DNA from: an uncultured Corynebacterium sp.
GTDB lineage: Bacteria > Actinomycetota > Actinomycetes > Mycobacteriales > Mycobacteriaceae
Length of the DNA: 10,362 nt
Reading direction: 5' to 3'
Assembly: GCA_945631445.1 (NCBI GenBank)
Contig: CALZCR010000026.1
Coordinates: 1-10,362, forward strand
The notes under the pieces were generated by a model. It was given only the letters and a program-made list of their open reading frames with translations, searched no databases and was not told the origin of the DNA. Shown piece by piece: positions 6,869-10,362 of the stretch (its first letter is position 1; each line of letters starts with the position of its first letter). The translations under genes and the position numbers were made by a program.

Positions 6869-8065
6869 TCAGAACAACGGCCGCGGCCAGAGTTCGGTGG
6901 CGTCGAAGCGTTGGATGTGGATGCGCGGCCAGGGGGTCTCGCGGGCGCTGAGCTCGACGACGGTTTCGTCGACGGCCTCGGCCGGGCCGGTGACGAGAAA
7001 TTCCGCCTCGGCGAGATCCTCAGGGCTCACGGCGGCGTCGAGTAGTTCGCCGGTGGTGGCGGCGATGACGGGGGAGCGTTGCGCGGAGCGCTCGGTGGGC
7101 CACCACGCGTTGGTGGGGGATTGGCTGACGGGGGTGACGGTCAGCCAGTCCACGTCGGCGGCGAAGGCGTCGAAGAAGTCGACTCCGACGAGCTCGCCGG
7201 GGTATTCGGCGGCGAGGACCAGATGCAGGGGTGGGGCGTCGGCCTGTCCCGCCCGGTCGAGGACGAGGGCCTTTGCGGCGGCGGTGCCGGCGCCGTAGGC
7301 GATGAGCACCGCTGGGGAATCGGCGGGGAGGGTGAAGTCGCCGCGGGCCGCGCCGATGGACCACAGGTCGCCCACGCGGGCGGTCGCCAGCAGCGGGGAG
7401 GCGGCTCCGCCGTCGACGGTGTGGATGTGAAATTCGACGGTGCCGTACTCGTTGGCCGGGTAGGCGGGCGTCAGGTTGCGCCAGATGCCGGGCAGGTAGT
7501 TGGTGGTCACCGGCATGTATTGGCCGGCCTGGTAGGACAGCGGGGTGCCGCATTCCAGGTGCACGGTGCTGCGCCGCTGCGAGTGGCGGATGACCTCGGT
7601 GACTTCGCCGACGGAGACCGCCGGGATGCCGGAGAGGTCGGCGGTGTGCGCGGAGGCTTGCATGGCGAAGCAGATGGCGGTGACGGCGCGTTCTGCGGGG
7701 GCGAGCAGGCGGGGGTCGAAGGAGCTCTCTTCCTGTGCCAGGGTGCGCAGCCCGGTGATGAGCATGTCGTTGAAGCGCTGGTAGAGCTCGGTGGGAAAGC
7801 CGTGCCGGCGATGCGACATCCCGAGCTGGCGCATGCGCACCAGGGCTTCCTGCGACACGGCGCCGGAGGAGTCGCTGCGTTCTAAGACCCAGGCCACGGA
7901 AACCGCCAGTTCCCGATGGCTGGCGGAGGCGCGCATGGGAAAAATTTGCCGGGAGGCGAGTTCGGCCGCGTACAACTGGTTCTGGACGAGGTCGCGGAAC
8001 CGGTCTGCGTGGGTGCGCAGCAACGCGCCGACCGGAGCGAGCGTGTCAGGTAAGGCGTCGGGCAT
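6869..8065 (-). CDS. Divergent flavohemoglobin-like protein (globin plus FAD/NAD reductase domains)
   Basis: The product has 398 residues, the length of a flavohemoglobin (globin, FAD and NAD domains; normally an NO dioxygenase). The globin part spans about 1-145: IFPM with a CD1-type F42, and MSHRRHGFPTELY, where H85 aligns with the proximal His of E. coli Hmp. By eye, the B10 Tyr position is Q28 and the E7 Gln position is H50. The FAD domain starts around 148: SYQAGQYMPV fits the family, but WRNLTPAYP stands where RxYS is expected. GDLWSIGAARGDFTL (232-246) fits the FAD domain. The NAD site reads YGAGTAAAKAL instead of GGxGxTPxxxM, and the C-terminal CGP is TGP. These changes recall the type II flavohemoglobins of mycobacteria, so NO dioxygenase activity is doubtful. 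A weak -10 CAGAAT (8072-8077) sits six bases before the ATG, and no clear ribosome-binding site is present. Confidence 0.8.
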   Translation of the reverse strand: MPDALPDTLAPVGALLRTHADRFRDLVQNQLYAAELASRQIFPMRASASHRELAVSVAWVLERSDSSGAVSQEALVRMRQLGMSHRRHGFPTELYQRFNDMLITGLRTLAQEESSFDPRLLAPAERAVTAICFAMQASAHTADLSGIPAVSVGEVTEVIRHSQRRSTVHLECGTPLSYQAGQYMPVTTNYLPGIWRNLTPAYPANEYGTVEFHIHTVDGGAASPLLATARVGDLWSIGAARGDFTLPADSPAVLIAYGAGTAAAKALVLDRAGQADAPPLHLVLAAEYPGELVGVDFFDAFAADVDWLTVTPVSQSPTNAWWPTERSAQRSPVIAATTGELLDAAVSPEDLAEAEFLVTGPAEAVDETVVELSARETPWPRIHIQRFDATELWPRPLF

Positions 8066-8102
8066 GGTCCTATTCTGCCCGACGCCGCGGAGGTCGTGCG
8101 CT

Positions 8103-9170
8103 TCAGTCGATCGGGTAGCCGGTGACGGGCCCTTCGGGGGCGGGAATCCAGCCGAGCGCCGGGGCGACGTGCTCGGCGAAATTCTGCAGGATCGACACGT
8201 TGACGTCCACGCCCATCTGGTTCGGGATGGTCAGCAGCAGGGTGTCCGCGGCGGCGATGGCGGGGTCGGCCTTCAGCTGTTCGATGAGCGTGTCCGGCTC
8301 GGCGGCGTAGGAGCGGCCGAAGGTGACGTTAGTGCCTTCGCCGAGGGAGCCGATCTGGTCCTTGCCGGTGGCGGAGGTGGCGAACAGCTGCCGGTCGCGG
8401 TCGGTGACGATGGGGAAGATGGAGCGGGAGACGGACACGCGCGGGGTCCAGTCGTGCCCGGCCTTTTTCCACGTCTTCCGGTAGACCTCGATCTGTTCGG
8501 CCTGGACCTCGCCGAGGGTGCGGCCGTCGGCTTCGGAGACGAGCGTGGAGCTCATCAGGTTCACGCCGTCCGCGGCGGCCTGTTCGGCGGAGGCGTTGGT
8601 GCCGGAGCCCCAGAAAATGTTTTTGCGCAGGCCGGGGGCGTGGGGGAAGACGGGCAGCGGAGTGCCGGCGCGGTACATGCGCGGGTACTGCTTCTCGGCG
8701 GGGGCGGCCACGGCCACGCGGTAGCCGTCGATGGCGGCCAGGAAGGACTCGAACTTGGCGCGGGCCATGTCGGCGCCGTTGTCGGCCTCGGCGGTGTAGC
8801 CGAAGGCTTCCCAGCCTTTGTCGGCGGGCTCGGGGGAACCGCGGGAGACGCCCAAAGCCACGCGCCCGCCGGAGAGCAGGTCTAGCGCAGCAGCCTCTTC
8901 GGCGAGGTAGAGGGGGTTTTCATAACGCATGTCGATCACGCCGGTGCCGACCTCGATGTGCTTGGTGGAACCTGCGATCGCGCCGAGCAGCGGCATGGGG
9001 GAAGCGCCCTGCGGGGCGAAGTGGTGGACGCGGAAGGAGGCGTTGTTCACGCCGATCTCGTCGGCGGCCTGGGCGATGGCCAGGCCGTCTTGGAGGACCT
9101 GGGCGGCGTCGGGACCCGCCTGGTTGCCGAGGGCGTAGTGGCCGAAGCTTAAAAATCCGAATGCTTTCAT
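8103..9170 (-). CDS. LLM-class (luciferase-like) flavin-dependent oxidoreductase
   Basis: This belongs to the bacterial-luciferase-like TIM-barrel family, which uses F420H2 or reduced FMN to oxidise small organic substrates. From the ATG at 9170 it has 355 residues, as usual for the family. Visible are MKAFGFLSFGHYALG, ADEIGVNNASFRVHHF, the family-typical STKHIEVGTGVIDMRYENPLY (one residue per position, read continuously), EEAAALDLLSGGRVALGVSRG and NIFWGSGTNASAEQAA. The substrate is unknown; the match is to the group annotated simply as LLM-class oxidoreductase. In-frame ATGs at 9179 and 9191 and a TTG at 9206 exist, but 9170 is chosen because a promoter ends 7 bases before it and homologues begin MKAFGFLSFG-like. 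The gene lies 40 bp after the FMO-type gene and 37 bp before the flavohemoglobin-like gene, same strand. Confidence 0.88.
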   Translation of the reverse strand: MKAFGFLSFGHYALGNQAGPDAAQVLQDGLAIAQAADEIGVNNASFRVHHFAPQGASPMPLLGAIAGSTKHIEVGTGVIDMRYENPLYLAEEAAALDLLSGGRVALGVSRGSPEPADKGWEAFGYTAEADNGADMARAKFESFLAAIDGYRVAVAAPAEKQYPRMYRAGTPLPVFPHAPGLRKNIFWGSGTNASAEQAAADGVNLMSSTLVSEADGRTLGEVQAEQIEVYRKTWKKAGHDWTPRVSVSRSIFPIVTDRDRQLFATSATGKDQIGSLGEGTNVTFGRSYAAEPDTLIEQLKADPAIAAADTLLLTIPNQMGVDVNVSILQNFAEHVAPALGWIPAPEGPVTGYPID

Positions 9171-9177
9171 GCCCGCC

Positions 9178-9206
9178 ATGGTAGTTGACATGTCACCATC
9201 CGGCAA
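9178..9206 (-). promoter_or_regulatory. Promoter of the LLM gene with a palindromic operator candidate in its spacer
   Basis: Read on the - strand, -35 TTGCCG (9206-9201), a 17-bp spacer and -10 TACCAT (9183-9178, fitting TAnnnT) end 7 bases before the ATG at 9170, predicting a leaderless transcript. The spacer holds the perfect 10-bp palindrome TGACATGTCA (9186-9195), a possible repressor site. Confidence 0.65.
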
Positions 9207-9210
9207 GGGG

Positions 9211-10362
9211 TCAGCTCAGGCGTCGATACGCTTCCCGGCCCGCCCGTCGTCCCGCCCGGGTCGCCCCGACGGTCGACGCCGTCGAGCCGTAGCCGACGAG
9301 CAGCACTCGCCCGTCCGCGGCGGGCGAGACCTCGTCGGCCATCTCAATGCCCTCCGGCCCGCGCAACTTCATCGGCGCCAGGTGGCGCAACGCCGCGCGG
9401 AAGCCGGTGTTCCAGAAGATCACGTCCGCCTCCACCTCCGTGCCCGGCGGCAGTGGATCCCACGACTCCGGCAGCACCAATTCGTCGTTGTCCGACGGGC
9501 CCAGGCCTTCCGCTGTATCGCTCAGCGGTTCGCCGAAGACCACGCCCGTCGGCGTGATCCGGTCGAACATCCCCCGGGAGACCAGCAGCCCGCGCGCCCC
9601 GCCCGCGACCTCGTCGGTAATCAGCCCGATGCCGGTGGTGCCCACCACCGAGGCCGGCTGCTTGCCCGCGAACGTCCGCTCCCGCACGGACTTCTCCACG
9701 TCGACGCCCCACTGCGAGTCCTCGTCCTCCCAGCGCACGGTGAAATTCGGCGGACGGCGCGTGGCCCACACCGTTTCCCCGGCCACGCCCTCCAGCTCCA
9801 GCAGGAACTGGATCGCCGACAGGCCGCCGCCGACCACCAGCACTTTCTGCTCCGCGAAATCCTCCGCCCGCACATAGTCCCTGGTGTGCAGCTGGGTTCC
9901 CCGGAAAGAACGGATCCCCGGCAGGTAGGGCACGTAGGGGTTCGTCCAGGTGCCCGTCGCATTGAGCACGACGTCGGCGGTGAAGTCGCCCGCCTGGCTG
10001 GCCACGCGCAAGGCCGACGTCGGGTCGTTCTCGTCGACGGGGGTGACCGACTTCACCCGCGCCGGGCGCACGACCTGCAGGTCGAATTCCTGCTCGTAGG
10101 CGCCGTAGTATTCGGCGACCAGCGTGCTCGAAGGGACGGCGGGGTCCGGGCGCTTCATCTCCATCCCGGGCAGGTCGGCGATGCCGTGCGCCTTGCCCAG
10201 CGTCAGGGAGTCCCAGCGGTGGCGCCATGCCCCGCCCGGCCCGTCATTGCCGTCGAGCACGAGAAAGTCGCCGTCCGGGCCCGGGGTGAGGCCGCGGCGG
10301 GCCAGTTCGTGGGCGGCGGCCCCTCCCGCCGGGCCGGCGCCGAAGATGATCGCGCGGAAGTG
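9211..10362 (-). CDS. FAD/NADPH-dependent monooxygenase, FMO-type (class B), 5' end outside window
   Basis: The frame stays open to the window edge, giving 383 visible residues beginning HFRAIIFGAGPAGGAAAHEL; the true start is probably only a few codons further. The FAD Rossmann motif is GAGPAG (visible residues 8-13). GGAWRHRWDSLTL follows near 43-55, as in FMO-type enzymes. ATGTW is at 135-139, and the signature FRGTQLHTRDY (153-163) fits FxGxxxHxxxY of class B flavoprotein monooxygenases. The NADPH Rossmann motif VVGGGLSA is at 176-183. The C-terminus VLLVGYGSTASTVGATRAGR contacts FAD in this fold. Such enzymes form a C4a-hydroperoxyflavin and oxygenate S, N or carbonyl substrates; the substrate here is unknown. 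It lies 40 bp upstream of the LLM oxidoreductase on the same strand, so some read-through is possible, although the LLM gene also has its own promoter. Confidence 0.88.
   Translation of the reverse strand, partial: HFRAIIFGAGPAGGAAAHELARRGLTPGPDGDFLVLDGNDGPGGAWRHRWDSLTLGKAHGIADLPGMEMKRPDPAVPSSTLVAEYYGAYEQEFDLQVVRPARVKSVTPVDENDPTSALRVASQAGDFTADVVLNATGTWTNPYVPYLPGIRSFRGTQLHTRDYVRAEDFAEQKVLVVGGGLSAIQFLLELEGVAGETVWATRRPPNFTVRWEDEDSQWGVDVEKSVRERTFAGKQPASVVGTTGIGLITDEVAGGARGLLVSRGMFDRITPTGVVFGEPLSDTAEGLGPSDNDELVLPESWDPLPPGTEVEADVIFWNTGFRAALRHLAPMKLRGPEGIEMADEVSPAADGRVLLVGYGSTASTVGATRAGRRAGREAYRRLS

Noticed and set aside
6879..6888. GGCCGCGGCC palindrome as a terminator of the amidase
   Set aside because: It lies in codons for the C-terminal WPRP of the opposing gene, allows almost no loop and has no U-tract.
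7079..7885. Gly-rich open frame on the + strand (268 codons)
   Set aside because: It is antisense to the flavohemoglobin-like gene, and its Gly/Val-rich composition is typical of a mirror frame in GC-rich DNA.
9185..9190. Perfect TTGACA on the + strand as a -35 box
   Set aside because: No rightward gene follows; the bases belong to the palindrome in the spacer of the leftward LLM promoter.

Overview
The window looks like chromosome of a high-GC actinobacterium, most probably a high-GC Corynebacterium. The reasons are the dnaK-grpE-dnaJ-hspR gene order, an HspR closely resembling the mycobacterial and corynebacterial proteins, a DnaK lacking the N-terminal-domain insert seen in proteobacteria, strong third-position G/C, and promoter/start geometries suggesting leaderless mRNAs. 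I cannot name the species.

Region 1 (1-4430, + strand) is the HspR-controlled heat-shock operon. It holds DnaK (cut at its 5' end by the window edge), GrpE (start overlapping the DnaK stop by one base), a 166-bp gap with strong RNA secondary structure, DnaJ with four zinc-binding motifs, and the repressor HspR, which starts behind an exceptionally long Shine-Dalgarno match. DnaK, DnaJ and GrpE form the Hsp70 folding cycle; HspR is the known repressor of such operons, with DnaK as co-repressor in Streptomyces. The operator (HAIR) would lie upstream of dnaK, outside the window. The operon seems to end at a strong intrinsic terminator lying inside the 3' coding end of the convergent next gene.

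Region 2 (4355-5868, - strand) is a two-gene unit. A 94-residue uncharacterised helical protein is followed, with overlapping stop and start, by a DUF1023-type alpha/beta hydrolase whose N-terminus resembles a WXG100 helical hairpin.

Region 3 (5869-6048) is the divergent intergenic region. It carries two perfect TTGTCCACA motifs (the actinobacterial DnaA-box consensus) as an inverted pair, and a promoter that would make the rightward gene leaderless. That gene (6049-6852, + strand) is a nitrilase-superfamily amidase.

Region 4 (6869-10362, - strand) has three redox flavoenzymes in a row: an FMO-type class B monooxygenase (5' end outside the window), an LLM/luciferase-like monooxygenase with its own well-formed leaderless promoter, and a divergent flavohemoglobin-like protein with altered reductase motifs.

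There is no sign of mobile elements, CRISPR, tRNA or rRNA. The coding content is mostly ordinary core genome. The parts most worth a second look are the regulatory structures and two protein architectures: the DnaA-box pair, the terminator inside a gene, the grpE-dnaJ RNA structure, the WXG100-like hydrolase pair and the divergent flavohemoglobin.
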